Shown here one piece after another: positions 1 to 12,122 of a stretch of DNA of 64,000 nt. The stretch is from Bos javanicus. Lineage: Eukaryota > Chordata > Mammalia > Artiodactyla > Bovidae. Each line of letters starts with the position of its first letter. Position 1 is the first letter of the stretch. A program made the translations under genes and the position numbers. Below the pieces are notes generated by a model. The model worked only from the letters and a program-made list of their open reading frames with translations, had not been told where the DNA came from and did not search any database. The DNA is taken from contig NC_083878.1 in NCBI RefSeq assembly GCF_032452875.1, positions 40,129,878-40,193,877 on the forward strand. Reading direction: 5' to 3'.

Positions 1-750
1 TTTGAAATCCTGTTTATAATTTCTCCTCTCCAGCACTCCCTGCCCACCTGTCTTCAACAGAGACTACGAGAAGACACAATATTAACTGTGAATGAGTTCC
101 TGTGGAACCCAGGGAAAGCAATGCGATGTAAGTCCAGGTGGTTCAGGATAAAAATGGAACACAGCTGAAGAGAGCATAATGAAGTAAGATGTAGAATCTC
201 AGAGGAAGCAAGCGGAAGGCTTCTGGACTCCCACAGAGCAATGGACACAGGCTTAAGTCAAATTTAACTGAATCACCAAGGGACAGAGTGGCCCTAGCTG
301 AATGCAGGCTATGCATTTATATTGATTCATACCCTATGTTGGTCACCAACCATGTCTCCTTTGGCACTAACACATTATTATTGACTTCATAATGTTATTA
401 TGATAAAGTATTATAGGTTTTACATCCAACCGTTTCTATTTATTTCCAGTTTTTTTTTAATAAAATAGTATTTGTACATAAATTAGGCAAACAAGTCTCT
501 CTCATTGGGATGGAGGGAATGCCTAATCTTGGGTTGAAAAATGTTTACAAGTCACAATGATATACCTTGACAAATCTCTTTGGGATAATTTGTATTAATT
601 TCCACTGTCACCAGAAGAATATAAATGTATCTGCTTCATTACACCATTACTAACACTAGTATATTTTAATAGCATTTTACTTTTTAACATTAAAAATACT
701 GTCTATAAGGATATATTTAAGGTGCTTTAGAACAGTTTCAACCCTCCTCT
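1..750. other. AT-rich sequence, nothing recognised
   Basis: No open reading frame of note, no repeat family I can name and no tandem array. It is ordinary AT-rich mammalian DNA, possibly holding repeats too decayed to identify by eye. Confidence 0.5.
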
Positions 751-1013
751 TTTCACTTATTTATTTTTGGAGGCTAATTACTTTACAATATTGTATTGGT
801 TTTTACCATACATTGACATGAATCTGCCACAGGTGTACATGTACTCCCCATCCTGAACCACCCTCCCACCTCCCTCCCCATCCCATCACTCTGGGTCGTC
901 CCAGTGTACCAGCCCTCCATGCACCTATGATCACCTTATCTTCGACAAAGGAGGCAAGAATATACAATGGAGAAAAGATAATCTCTTTAACAAGTGGTGC
1001 TGGGAAAACTGGT
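751..1013 (-). mobile_element. L1-BT fragment with 5' inversion (twin priming)
   Basis: From about 751 to 926 the plus strand is the reverse complement of a bovine L1 3' end: a T-rich tail, then the TTGGAGGCTAATTACTTTAC motif, then the C-rich 3'-UTR block. At about 927 the orientation flips. Positions 927-1013 read in the sense direction as L1 ORF2 (residues like KDNLFNKWCWENW), an ORF2 segment that lies upstream of the 3' UTR. This order is the signature of twin-primed L1 integration. The far end is cut off by the BovB that starts at 1014. Confidence 0.75.
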
Positions 1014-2219
1014 CAGATCAGATCAGATCAGATCAGTCGCTAAGTCGTGTCTGACTCTTTGTGACCCCATGAATCGCAGCACACCAGGCCTCCCTGTCCA
1101 TCACCAACTCCCGGAGTTCACTCAGACTCGCGTCCATCGAGTCAGTGATGCCATCCAGCCATCTCATCGCCTGTCGTCCCCTTCTCCTCCTGCCCCCAAT
1201 CCCTCCCAGCATCACAGTCTTTTCTAATGAGTCAACTCTTTGCATGAGATGGCCAAAGTACTGGAGTTTCAGCTTTGGCATCATTCCTTCCAAAGAAATC
1301 CCAGGGCTGATCTCCTTCAGAATGGACTGGTTGGATCTCCTTGCAGTCCAAGGGACTCTCAAGAGTCTTCTCCAACACCACAGTTCAAAAGCATCAATTC
1401 TTCAGCTCTCAGCTTTCTTCACAGTCCAACTCTCACATCCATACATGACCACAGGAAAAACCATAGCCTTGACTAGATGGACCTTTGTTGGCAAAGTAAG
1501 GTCTCTGCTTTTGAATATGCTATCTAGGTTGGTCATAACTTTCCTTCCAAGGAGTAAGCGTCTTTTAATTTCATGGCTGCAGTCATAATCTGCAGTGATT
1601 TTGGAGCCCCAAAAAATAAAGTCTGACATTGTTTTCACTGTTTCCCCATCTATTTCCCTTGAAGTGATGGGACCGGATGCCATGATCTTCGTTTTCTGAA
1701 TGTTGAGCTTTAAGCCAACTTTTTCACTTTCCACTTTCACTTTCATCAAGAGGCTTTTTAGTTCCTCTTCACTTTCTGCCATAAGGGTGGTGTCATCTGC
1801 ATATCTGAGGTTATTGATATTTCTCCTGGAAATCTTGATTCCAGCTTGTGTTTCTTCCAGTCCAGCGTTTCTCACGATGTACTCTGCATATAAATTAAAT
1901 AAACAGGGTGACAGTATACAGCCTTAACGTACTCCTTTTTCTATTTGGAACCAGTCTTTTGTTCCATGTCCAGTTGAAACTGTTGCTTCCTGACCTGCAT
2001 ACAGATTTCTCAAGAGGCAGATCAGGTGGTCTGGTATTCCCATCTCTTGAAGAATTTTCCACAGTTTATTGTGATCCACACAGTCAAAGGCTTTGGCATA
2101 GTCAATAAAGCAGAAATAGATGTTTTTCTGGAACTCTTTCTTTTTCCATGATCCAGTGGATGTTGGCAATTTGATCTCTGGTTCCTTTGCCTCTTCTAAA
2201 ACCAGCTTGAACATCAGGA
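1014..2219 (-). mobile_element. BovB LINE, 5'-truncated copy 1
   Basis: The 3' tail is at the low-coordinate end as a run of GATCA pentamers. Reading leftwards on the minus strand, the copy covers the reverse-transcriptase core and the whole C-terminal region, about 1.2 kb of an element near 3.3 kb or longer. It abuts the inverted L1 fragment on one side. No convincing target-site duplication was found. RTE-clade LINEs encode one protein with an APE endonuclease and a reverse transcriptase; the endonuclease part is missing here. Confidence 0.95.
1033..2214 (-). pseudogene. BovB ORF2 remnant: RT core and C-terminus
   Basis: Three open stretches on the minus strand (1924-2214, 1402-1875, 1033-1362) follow protein order. 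The first has RT motif A (FIDYAKAFDCVDH) and the start of motif B (IEKGVR). The second has the catalytic box RYADDTT followed by AESEEELKSLL and the segment before the C-terminal domain. The third is the arginine-rich C-terminal part (GRRRRGRQ) ending in SQTRLSD. The catalytic YADD is intact but frameshifts separate the pieces and the endonuclease half is absent, so it is dead. Confidence 0.9.
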
Positions 2220-3470
2220 AGGTCCTGAGGATATAATCTCTGCCTCCACAAAACTTATGTTCTATAATCAGAGAGTGAAAAATGATAAGGGCAAAATATG
2301 GTAAGGATTAGAGAGTAACGAGAGAGAAGCCTGATGTGGGGGGGAAATAGAATGAAAGTAGGTCAGAAGGGTAGTCTGGATCTCATGTATGTTGGAACCA
2401 GCTCAAGTTATTGCACGGATTTCAGAAATTTTGTGAGCCTATTGTTGAACCATTGGTAGCTTAACATCACCTACAGTGGTAATGTTTACCTAGAAATCAG
2501 GAAAGTCTACACATCAAGACTCCCTTCCCTGAGAGAGCCAATTATTAAATATTTGCCTACACAGCAGCTGCCTAGAGCATAAGGTTTCATAGGTATGATA
2601 ACGTACTGAGATTACAAATTTGGAAGAAAACTATGGGAGAGATGTATGCATGTCAGTAAATAATCTCTCTGGCTACTGCATTAAAAAAAAAAGATGGTGG
2701 TGTGGCAAGAGTGAAAGCAAAGAAAACTTTAAGAATGCTTTTGCAGTTATTACTGAAAAATACCCAGCTGAATAAATCAGAATTTATGAATCTTCCAATT
2801 ATTCATAAATGAGACATCTTGAGCAGATTTATATGACCTAAATCAGAGTTGTCTGAAAACAAACCTTTGGTATCAATGGCATGACTCCGAGAAATCCATG
2901 GCCTTGGATGGCTGAGAAATGCTCAAACTTCTCTTTTCAAGGTACTGGAGTATTTTGCTGATTGTTAGTGGACATTGCTGGCCCACTGATAAACTCTGGG
3001 TCACAAAGTAATTGTTTTCAAGGTATATTTACTCCTAATGAAGTTTTAAAGTACATCAATGCTACATTTGTCCTAAAACTCTCAAAGGAAATGCTCAGAC
3101 GTTCATAAAATTTAGACAAGATAAAGGAAAAACAAGGAGTTTTTGAAGTTTCTGAACTTACCCCCAAGCTCTCATATTTTTATTCCTGAACTTCTTTGGG
3201 TAAAGAGAAATGGAGAAAAGGAGGATGGAATTGAATATAACCATGTTCCAAAAATTTCCAAATCTAGACTCTAGGGATGGAAGCCATCCAAAGAATCAAA
3301 GAAATTCCTCCTCTTAAAGAATTTCTCAGGCATCAGCGGTGTATGATTAAAAGATCCTCTGTCTAATGTAGTGGTCATATTACTATTAGATGTGATCCAT
3401 ATGTCTTAGCTAAATATGTCAAGTTTACAGCTTACCTGTGATTATTGGTAACATGTTGCTATTTGTTTTG
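2220..3470. other. Unassigned AT-rich DNA
   Basis: No recognisable gene, SINE or LINE. There is an A-run near 2682-2692 and no long open frame. It may contain the missing partner of the L1 interrupted at 1013, but I could not match it. Confidence 0.5.
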
Positions 3471-3479
3471 TTTTGCTTT

Positions 3480-4680
3480 TCTGTTAATACAGAGAAATCG
3501 GTCATGGTACTGACATCTTTCTGGAAGAAAGATACTATGTTTTTTTTCATATTTAAACCTTTTGACTGAAGTATATTATACATAGCAGTCAATGATTATT
3601 CACCTGCTGTTACTAGCATTAAAGTCAAGAATATTACCAGCATCTCAGTAAGCTCCACATTATGCTCTGTCATTCCCTGTGCAAAATTAATCACTCTCCT
3701 AGCTTATACCATGTCACATCATATTACTATATACTAAAACATCCTTCATTCTCATTGCTTTATGATAATCCACTGTAAGAATACCCCAAGAGAATTTAAT
3801 ACACTATACTGTTTATTGATGTGGGTTACTTCCTATATTTACCTTTATAAGTAATACTGCTGTGAACACTCTATTAAATGTCTTTTCAGGAACAAATAAA
3901 CATATTTCCTCTGGACATATCTAGAAGTGGAGTTGATGTGTCAGATTGTATGCACATTCCACTTTGCTATATATTATCACATAGATTTCAAGAATATTTT
4001 CACCATTTACACACCTCAGTTGTGTAAGAAAATTCCAGTTGCTCTACATCCTAGCCAATATTTGGTATTATCAATCTGTTAATTTTAATGCTATTCTGGT
4101 GTGTAAATAATGATGTTTTGCCATTTACATTTTTGTTTCCCTGATTATTAACAAGCAGTTGCTTCTGTAAGTATTGACTAGGTATACACCTTCCTTTGTA
4201 AGTGCCACTGAAGTCTTTTGAACATTTTTCTTTTGAGTGATCTTTTTTAATTGATTTGTTAAAGTTCTTCATTTTGTCCTGTGTGACATGTTTTTTTCAT
4301 TATTTTAGTTACATCATTTGATAAAAAAAATTCATTTTTAATTTAGTACATTTTTTTTTCTTTATAGCTAGTATTTCTGTGTCCAGTTTAAGAAAACTTT
4401 GTATATCTCAAGATCATGAAGATGCTCAACTAGGTTTTCTCATAGAAGTTTACTGATTTTTCTTTCACATCTAGACTGGTGATCCAACTAGAATTCACAC
4501 TTGTTTATGAAGTGAAGTACAGGTCCAAGGTAAATTTTCTCCTATATAATTATTTAACTTTCCTAGGGCCATTTATTGAAAAGAACATTCTTTTCCTACT
4601 TCACAGCCTCTACCATAAATCACTTAGCATATTTGTATGAGTCTGTTTCTGGCTGAAACATTGTGCTGATTGTTTGTCTC
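3480..4680 (-). mobile_element. Old L1M-type LINE fragment (3' UTR and ORF2 C-term)
   Basis: The plus strand reads as the reverse complement of an ancient L1: a segment like the L1M 3' UTR (a decayed TGACTGAAGTATATTATACAT opening), then text matching the antisense of the ORF2 C-terminus. The GCCATTTATTGAAAAGA motif near 4567 is typical of reverse-oriented ORF2. A 73-codon minus-strand frame at 4051-4272 is a degenerate trace of it. Highly diverged and 5'-truncated; limits are approximate. Confidence 0.65.
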
Positions 4681-5360
4681 CTGGCTTCCAGTGTTTCTGT
4701 GTGATTCCTTCTTCTCCAGCATCTTAACCTAAATAGCTCCAAGTAGATGGTTGTCATATTTCATCCCAATCCTCTAGCTCTTTTCAAAAGATGCATTGCC
4801 TGCCATAAGCATGAATGTGCCCAAAGCAGAAGTCTGCAAAGTTATCATTATTCACTTAGGTTAAAAACTGAGCCCTTGAGGAACTTAAAAGTAATACTGT
4901 GATTGCTAGAAAATTCACACTGTGACAACAACTCAGAAAGGATACAACCTGAGCTTCCAAGTTTACTTCTAATTCTTGTGTAGTACCATAACTAATGTAT
5001 GTTTGCACTTATTAAAAAAATCAAGTAAAATTTGTTAAAAATAAAATTAATAAAATTTATTTATTCATTTATCAGGAATGCCAAAATAAATTAAAGGCTA
5101 ATTTTTAAAGTTATTCAATAAAATTGAGAATTTCAAATTCACTTAGTGATGAGGTGTTATTTCTAAGATATCTAAGAGTATTTCAGGAATAAGACTGACT
5201 TCAAGCATCACAGCAATGTAGGAAATATTAATTTGGAAGTATAGAATTAACCAAAGTAGTACTTTGAAGTTACTTGATGTTATAAAATCTGGAGCCAATT
5301 TAGAACTATGCACAGTTATCAAATCTTGGCTCCTGACTTTCAAAAAAGTACAATTATATA
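4681..5360. other. Unassigned AT-rich DNA
   Basis: Very AT-rich around 5010-5130, with short A/T runs. No coding potential or recognised repeat. The small minus-strand frame at 5143-5343 has no family resemblance. Confidence 0.5.
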
Positions 5361-5995
5361 TAGTTAAAACCCACTAGCTTTTAAAACTGTATGTAATAGT
5401 TTGGGATCCCAATAGGAAATAAGTGGTGCACTTAAACGATAATAAATCAAGGCCAGGTTATTTACAAAGGCACTCTCTGTGGGTATAGTGAGCCAAAGGA
5501 TAGTGCAATAACCTAAGATTAGTGGCCCTAAAGCTGCTGTGACCTTTAGGACATAAAGTGAAAAATAAACCACTACCCGAACCAGAGGAAGAGAGGTATA
5601 TAGAGAAGGCCACCTTGAGTAGAAGTCGTCTTAGTTTGAGGGGGAAGAGAAGACTTCAAATACTCTAAAACATGTATCAGAGAACTAAATCTGGTTCTAA
5701 AGCCTTAAAATTAAATTCTGCTTTAAATGTTCCAGGAACAAGCCTTTAGCCTTACATCATAATTCTTTCCAAATAATAGAAACCAAGCCAAGAAAACTCT
5801 GTAGGGAGAGAGTTTTCCCTGCTTGGAAATAAATATCCAGAAACCCTGACCTGAATCCTCTTGTTTCTCTCCAGGCCCCTACGGACCAAACCCAACCAGA
5901 GGTCGGAGGGCACGGGAAACACTGCTGGAGTCCGTACAGATGAATCTCTCTCCAGATGCGAGGCAAAGTAGGACAGAGAGGGGGACGTGTGGGAG
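5361..5995 (+). mobile_element. Probable ancient ERVL-type LTR
   Basis: The block around 5840-5945 (an AATAAA near 5829, then a stretch with ACCAAACCCAACCAGAGG and the bases around AGGGCACGGGAAACACTG) resembles mammal-wide LTRs of the ERVL group as I remember them. The 5' limit is uncertain. A BovB is inserted at the 3' side. I could not identify LTR termini or internal retroviral genes. Confidence 0.4.
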
Positions 5996-6306
5996 TTCAG
6001 ATCGGTTCAGTTCAGTCGCTCAGTCATGTCGGACTCTTTGCGACCCCGTGAGATGCAGCACACCAGGCCTCCTTGCCTATCACCAACTCCCGGAGCTTAC
6101 TCAAACTCATGTCTGTCGAGTCTGCGATGCCTTCCAACCATTATCCTCTGTTTGTCCCCTTCTCCTCCCGCCTTCAATCTTTCCCAGCATCAAGGTCTTT
6201 TCCAGTGACTCAGTTCATCACATCAGGTGGCCAAAGTATTGGGTTTCAGCTTCAGCATCAGTCCTTCCAATGAACACCCAGGACTGATCTCCTTTAGGAT
6301 GGACTG
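5996..6306 (-). mobile_element. BovB LINE 3' fragment, copy 2
   Basis: Only the last 0.3 kb of BovB, minus strand, with a short GGTTCAGTTCAG tail. It is flanked by an imperfect target-site duplication: GTGTGGGAG at 5987-5995 and GTGTGGAAG at 6307-6315. It encodes only part of the C-terminal domain. Confidence 0.9.
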
Positions 6307-6315
6307 GTGTGGAAG

Positions 6316-7229
6316 AGATCTAAGCAAAAGGGATTTGGAATTTTAGCTTTGCTATCATATCTGTACCTTTTTGACTCTTCTGCGAGTTTAATTATTATGT
6401 GTTAAAATGTAATTTGAAATCAATTAGACTTTGGGCATTTAAGCAGATTAGGTTCAGATAGATGATAAGTGTTTAACTCTACAGTAAAAATAAATGTATA
6501 TTTTGTGCATGCAAGAAAGAGATCTGGAATGAGTTTTAAGGAAGAGGCAAGGGACATAGATCCTTCAGAAAGATTCCTCAGAAGGTTCTATTACAACAGT
6601 TATGGAAATAAAAGGGCATAATTAGTTCATCTGGGAACACTTTTGAATCCTTTAAAAACCATTTGGCATTGATATTCTCTATAAGGAAAACTAGATTAAA
6701 GAAACCAGTAATTAAAATAGACCGCTTTAGCTATACTTAATGGAGATGTTCTTTACTAAAATGCTAGGAATAATATTGGCTTGAAGCATTATGGTGATTT
6801 AAGAAATAAGAAGTAGGGAAGCACGAGATGGCTAAGGTGGAATATTTATAGACAGGTTTTGGATGTAAATCAAAACTCTACCAGGAACATTTGGAAAGGA
6901 ATGGGTAGTTTATTAGGTAAAGGATCAATCTAGAACTGTGAGTCAATTGAAAGTTAATAGCAGCTTTGTTAAAGGTCACAGATAAATGGCTACTGTAGTT
7001 TTAATGAATATTTTATTCATGTCACCTTTAAATTAGTTACATTTGGAAAGAGTAATGATATAATGCCAAAAGCTCCTTCCTGGAACATTAAAAGCAAGAT
7101 TTAATTTTAAGGTTTTAGTACCAGTTATAGTTTTTGATACAAGGTTTTGAGGTATTTGGAGTCTTTTTTTTTTTTTTAACATTTATTACATGTTAGAGGT
7201 TTTTTTCCTTAATATTTATGTTTTACACA
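6316..7229. other. Unassigned AT-rich DNA
   Basis: No recognised repeat, RNA gene or open frame. A T-run at about 7166-7179 may be a retroposon tail whose body I cannot identify. Confidence 0.5.
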
Positions 7230-7375
7230 AATAATGTAGCAGAAAGAGCAGAGAATTTACAGTAAGATAGAACTCATTTTGAACCTGAACTTCATCAGTT
7301 ATTACCAGAGCAAAATTAAAGAAAATCATTTAAACCATTTCTTTGAGCCTCAGTTTTCTGAGAAATGGGAAATAC
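7230..7375 (+). mobile_element. MIR SINE remnant
   Basis: The order of motifs fits MIR in sense: TGTAGCAGAAAGAGCAGAGA at the tRNA-derived head, then a decayed CORE, then TTTGAGCCTCAGTTTTCT and GAAATGGGAAAT. It is ancient and diverged, with approximate limits. Confidence 0.6.
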
Positions 7376-7623
7376 TCACATTTTTAAGCATTAAGTAAGA
7401 TAGACTTTTTAATTAATACCTTTACCCTCTCCAGTTTTGTCTCTGTAAGAATAGAGCTTCTTTCTTGTGGTTCAATAGCCAGGAAGTCTGATAAAATAAA
7501 GAGATAGACCCAAAGAATTTTCCTTGTAAGCACTATGATAATAAGCATTACTGAATTGAAGCCCATGGATTATGAGGGCCAGCTTTAGTAGAGACTGATA
7601 GCCAGAGAGAAATGGTAGCTTAC

Positions 7624-8305
7624 AGTGATCTCCAAAGAAGAAGATTTAGCTTTGGGACCAGGGACCAGGCTTGATCCCTCAAGAGCTTTTGTATAACAGA
7701 GTTTTATTAAAGTATCAAAAGGGACAGAGAAAGCCTCTGACATAGACATCAGAAGGGGGACAGAGACTGCCCCCCTTGCTAGTGTTAGTGGGAGTTACAT
7801 ACTTCTTAATGAATTATTACAATAAATCCAAAGAATGTCTCAAGTTTGTGAAAATTTTACCAGACCCTCTCCCACAAGCTACATTTTAGGATAACAGGAT
7901 TAGAATTTAACAATAGAAAGATCTTACCAGACCAGCTCCCATAAAATACTTTCTAAAACATCAAGATTAGTCAGAAGGTTTTTAGGAAGGAGAAACTTTT
8001 CTCAAGCAGGATACACTGTTGTTATATAATCCCTAGTATAGAGTTTAAACTGAGTTGTTTGTCATGTAATCATCAGTTTCAGGCTTAAAGAAAAAAAATG
8101 TTTTATGTGACTATGACTAAAGAATGTAGAGAGAAAAAAAAAGTTTGTCCTTTCCTTCTTTTTGAGAATTCCAGACCCCTATCTCCTCCTCGAGAACCCC
8201 AGATCCATCTCTCCTCAGGGATCCCCGGACTTCTTATCAACCTGCCTAGGAATCGACTGTCTAAGAAACTGCAGGTAGCATTTCTAGATGAGACTTTCAG
8301 ACATT
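7624..8305 (-). mobile_element. ERVK-type (class II) LTR, probably solo
   Basis: On the minus strand the sequence runs U3-R-U5. A polyadenylation signal AATAAAAC (complement of 7701-7708) is followed by CTCTGTTATACAAAAGCTCT and a U5-like block with GATCAAGCCTGGTCCC. The U3 side carries a TATA-like ATTATATAAC (complement near 8020-8035) and a C-rich block near 8160-8260. No gag, pol or env reading frames lie on either side, so this looks like a solo LTR. Termini are estimated. The 69-codon plus-strand frame at 8098-8307 is a shadow. Confidence 0.6.
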
Positions 8306-8840
8306 AAAGGCAAGGAGCCTAGAGAGAAGAGGCTTGGACCTGTGAAGCAAGACCCACCTCTAAGTCAGGTATCAGGTATGGGAAAACAAAAAAAGATCAG
8401 GTAAAAGGAACTAGGTCACTGGAATGAAAATAGATTGGAGAATCCAATGTATTCAAGTGCATAGAGGATATGTGTCTTGGATTACTTTTATAGGAAAGAT
8501 GAGCAGTCACATTATGCAGTGTCTGATAGGTTTTGTGCCCCCTGAAGGCATTATTTCTGCTGTAACAAGATGCCCCAAAGAGTCATGAAAATGTAGAATA
8601 TTTTTATTGCCTTCCTTAGTCATCAGAGACTGAAGCTTTATTAGAAAAAGCTTGTAAGGCATTATCAGATCAGATAATATTAGATAATATTAAATTATTT
8701 AGTAACTGAAAATTCTCATGTCAGCTGTCCATATATTGTACATTGCCCTTCACCTGAAATTGGTAAATACCTTTTAAAAAGTAACTTTTCAAATTAAATA
8801 TAAACAAAATAACTGCTTGACTTCTTGAAAAACAAACCCA
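8306..8840. other. Unassigned AT-rich DNA
   Basis: Short AT-rich stutter (AGATAATATT copies) near 8670-8695. It may include the 3' UTR of the large L1 that follows, but I cannot match it. Confidence 0.45.
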
Positions 8841-10347
8841 GTTTCATCATTTTTTATGGCTGAGTAGTATTCCATTGGCTTTGTACACTACATCTTATTT
8901 ATCCATTCATCCATAGATGAACACTTCAGTTACTTCTACAACTTGGCTATTATAAATAATGTTACAATGAACATAGGTGTGCATACATATTTTCAAGTTA
9001 GTATTTTCATATTCTTTGTATAAACATTCAGAAGTGAGATAGCTGAATACTATCATAGTTATATTCTTAATTTTTTAAGGATATTCTATACTGTTTTCTA
9101 TAGTGGCTGTACCAATTTATTTCCCACCAATAACACATGAGAGCTCCCTTTTCTCCACATCCTCACCAATACCAATTATTTCCTGTCTTCTTGATAACAA
9201 TCAAGAGGTGGCAAATATGAGGTGATATCTCATTGTGGTTTTGATTTGCACTTCCCTAATAATTAGTAATATTGAACATCTTCTCATGTGCCCGTTGGCC
9301 ATCTGCACGTCCTCTTTGGAAAAATGTCTATTCACTTCTTCTACCTATTTTTTTTAATGATTTTGTTTTTAGTTGTATGAGTTCTTTGTACATTTTTGGA
9401 TATTAATCCTTAGTTGGACACATCATTTTCAAATATATTCTCTCATTTAGTAGATCATTTTTCTTTATTTGTTTCATTGATAGTTTCCTTTGATGAGCAT
9501 ACATTTTTTTTGGTTTGATGTAATCCCATTTGTTTATTTTTGCTTCTGTTTCTCTTGCATGTGGAGACATAACTAGAAAAAATATTGCTAAGATCAATGT
9601 CAAAAGCATACCACTTATATTTTCGTCCAGGAGTTATATAGTTTTAGGTCTTACATTCAGGGCTTCAATCCATTTTTAGTTAATTTTTGTGCAAGATAGT
9701 GGTGTAGTTTCATTTTTTGGTAGCTGGCTGTCATTTTCTAAGAATCATTTATTGAAGAGATTATCCTTTCTCCACTGTATGTTCCTTGTTCATCATTAAT
9801 TGTACATATAAACATGGGCTTACTTTCAGAACCTCCATTATGTTCCATTGATCTAATTATATGTGTATCAGTTTTACTGTCCAAATCATGCCATTTTGAT
9901 TACAATAACTTCAGAACACAGTTTAACATCAGACAGCATGACACCCAGTTTTGTTCATTTTTTTCATGATTGATTTAGCTATTCAGGTTCTTTTGTGGTT
10001 CCATTTAAATTTTAGAGTATTTTGTTCTATTTCTGTAAAAAATGTTCCTGGAAATTTGGTAGAGAATGCATTGAATCTGCAGATTGCCTTAGGTAATATG
10101 GACATTTTGACAATGTTAATTCTTTCAACCCATAAATATGGGATATCTTTCATCTCTTGGTGTCTTCTTCAATAACTTTCAGTACATTTTCAGTGTATAG
10201 GTCTTTCACATCTTTGATTAAACATATTCTTAGGTATCTTACTCTTTACAGTGATTGGTATATTGAATTATTTTCTTAAATTTATTTTATATTGGTTTTG
10301 TATCTTGCAACTTGTATAGTTTTTCCATTAGCTTTGCAAATAGTGAC
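8841..10347 (-). mobile_element. Old L1, segment 1: ORF2 C-terminal half
   Basis: The minus strand encodes a decayed L1 ORF2 from just upstream of the catalytic FADD region (near 10340) to the C-terminus (near 8850, where the YYSAIKK-like end is visible as TGGCTGAGTAGTATTCCATT on the plus strand). Many stops and frameshifts. It is one element with the segments at 12123-13741 and 14014-14960, split by later insertions. Confidence 0.85.
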
Positions 10348-10357
10348 AGTTTACTTC

Positions 10358-11100
10358 AGTTCAGTTTAATTGAGTTCAGTCGCTCAGTCGTGTCTGACTC
10401 TTTGCAACCCCATGGACTGCACACACCAGGCTTCCCTGTCCATCACCAACTCCCAGAGCTTTCTCAAACTCATGTCCATTGAGTCAGTGATTTCATCCAA
10501 CCATCTCATCCTCTCTTGTCACCTTTTCCTCCTGCCTTCAATCTTTCCCAGCATCAGGGTCTTTTCAAATGAGTCAGCTCTTCAAATCAGGTGGCCAAAG
10601 TATTGGAGCTTTCGCTTCAGCATCAGTCCTCCCAAGGAATATTCTGGACTCATTTCCTTTAGGATTGACTTGTTGGATCTCTTTGCAGTCCAAGGGACTC
10701 TCAAAATTCTTCCCCACCACCACAGTTCAAAAGCATCAATTCTTTGCATTCTGCTTTCTTTACAGTCCAACTCTCATATCCATACATGACTACTGGAAAA
10801 ACCATAGCCTTGACTAAATGGACCTTTGTTGGCAAAGTAATGTCTCTGCTTTTCAATATGCTGTCTGAGTTGGTCATAGCTTTTCTTCTAAGGAGCAAGG
10901 GTCTTTTAATTTCATGGCTGCAGTCACCATCTGCAAGCGATTTTGGAGCCCCCCAAAATAAAATCTGTCACTGTTTCCATTGTTTCCCCAACTATTTGCC
11001 ATGAAGTGATGGGACAAGATGCCATGAATTTAGTTTTTTGAATGCTGAGTTTCAAGATAGTTTTTCACTATCCTCTTTCACTTTCATCAAGAGGCTCTTC
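10358..11100 (-). mobile_element. BovB LINE, copy 3, inserted in L1
   Basis: The tail (AGTTCAGTTTAATTGAGTTCAG) is at the low end. The copy covers the C-terminal region and a little upstream. A target-site duplication is visible: AGTTTACTTC at 10348-10357 and AGTTTTACTTC at 11101-11111. The target is L1 sequence near the FADD motif. A second BovB starts immediately after the right-hand duplication. Confidence 0.93.
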
Positions 11101-11111
11101 AGTTTTACTTC

Positions 11112-12122
11112 AGTTCAGTTCAGTTCAGTCGCTCAGTCAGTCGTGTCCGACTCTTTGTGACTCCATGAATCACAGCACGCCAGGCCTCCCTGTCCATCAC
11201 CAACTCCCAGAGTTCACTCAAACTCACGTCCATCGAGTCGGTACTACCATCCAGCCATCTCATCCTCTGTTGTCATCCTCTCTTCCTGCCCTCAATCCCT
11301 CCTAGCATCAGGGTCTTTTTCAATGAGTCAACTCTTCGCATGAGGTGGCCAAAGTATTGGAGTTTCAGCTTCAGCATCAGTCCTTCCAATGAACACCCAG
11401 GACTGATCTCCTTTAAGATGGACTGGTTGGATCTCCTTGCAGTCCAAGGGATTCTCAAGAGTCTTCTCCAACACCACAGTTCAAAAGCATCAATTCTTCA
11501 GCTCTCAGCTTTCTTCATAGTCCAACTCTCACATCCATACATGACCACTGGAAAAACCATAGCCTTGACTAGATGGACCTTTGTTGGCAAAGTAATGTCT
11601 CTGCTTTTCAATATGCTATCTAGGTTGGTCATAACTTTCCTTCCAAGGAGTAAGTGTCTTTTAATTTCATGGCCACAATTACCATCCGTAGTGATTTTGG
11701 AGCCCAGAAAAATAAAATCTGACACTGTTTCCCCATCTATTTCCCATGAAGTGATGGGATCAGATGCCATGATCTTCGATTTCTAAATGTTGAGCTTTAA
11801 GCCAACTTTTTCACTCTCCACTTTCACCTTCATCAAGAGGCTTCTTAGTTCCTCTTCACTCTCTGCCATAAGGGTGGTGTCATCTACATATCTGAGGTTA
11901 CTGATATTTCTCCTGGCAATCTCGATTCCAGCTTGTGCTTCTTCCAGCCCAGCGTTTCTCATGATGTACTCTGCATATAAGTTAAATAAGCAGGGTGACA
12001 ATATACAGTAGCCTTGTCGTACTCCTTTTCCTATTTGGAACCAGTCTGTTGTTTCATGTTCAGTTCTAACTGTTGCTTCTTGACCTGCATATAGGTTTCT
12101 CAAGAGGCAGGTCAGGTGGTCT
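11112..12122 (-). mobile_element. BovB LINE, copy 4, abutting copy 3
   Basis: It has a long TTCAG-pentamer tail starting at 11112, the C-terminal region, and the RT palm up to the segment upstream of motif B. It is 5'-truncated at the GTCAGGTGGTCT boundary. The flanking L1 resumes at 12123, but at a point about 0.85 kb upstream in ORF2 relative to where copy 3 entered. Confidence 0.93.
11498..12103 (-). pseudogene. BovB ORF2 remnant with YVDD catalytic box
   Basis: Two minus-strand open stretches (11783-12103 and 11498-11770) cover RT motif B, the catalytic box and the region after it. The box reads RYVDDTTLMAESEEELRSLL instead of RYADD. YVDD is also found in other polymerases, so this change alone need not kill activity. 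Truncation and frameshifts do. Confidence 0.85.

Noticed and set aside
7624..8305. Small coding gene at 8098-8307 (plus)
   Set aside because: The frame overlaps the U3 of a minus-strand LTR and has no domain or context.
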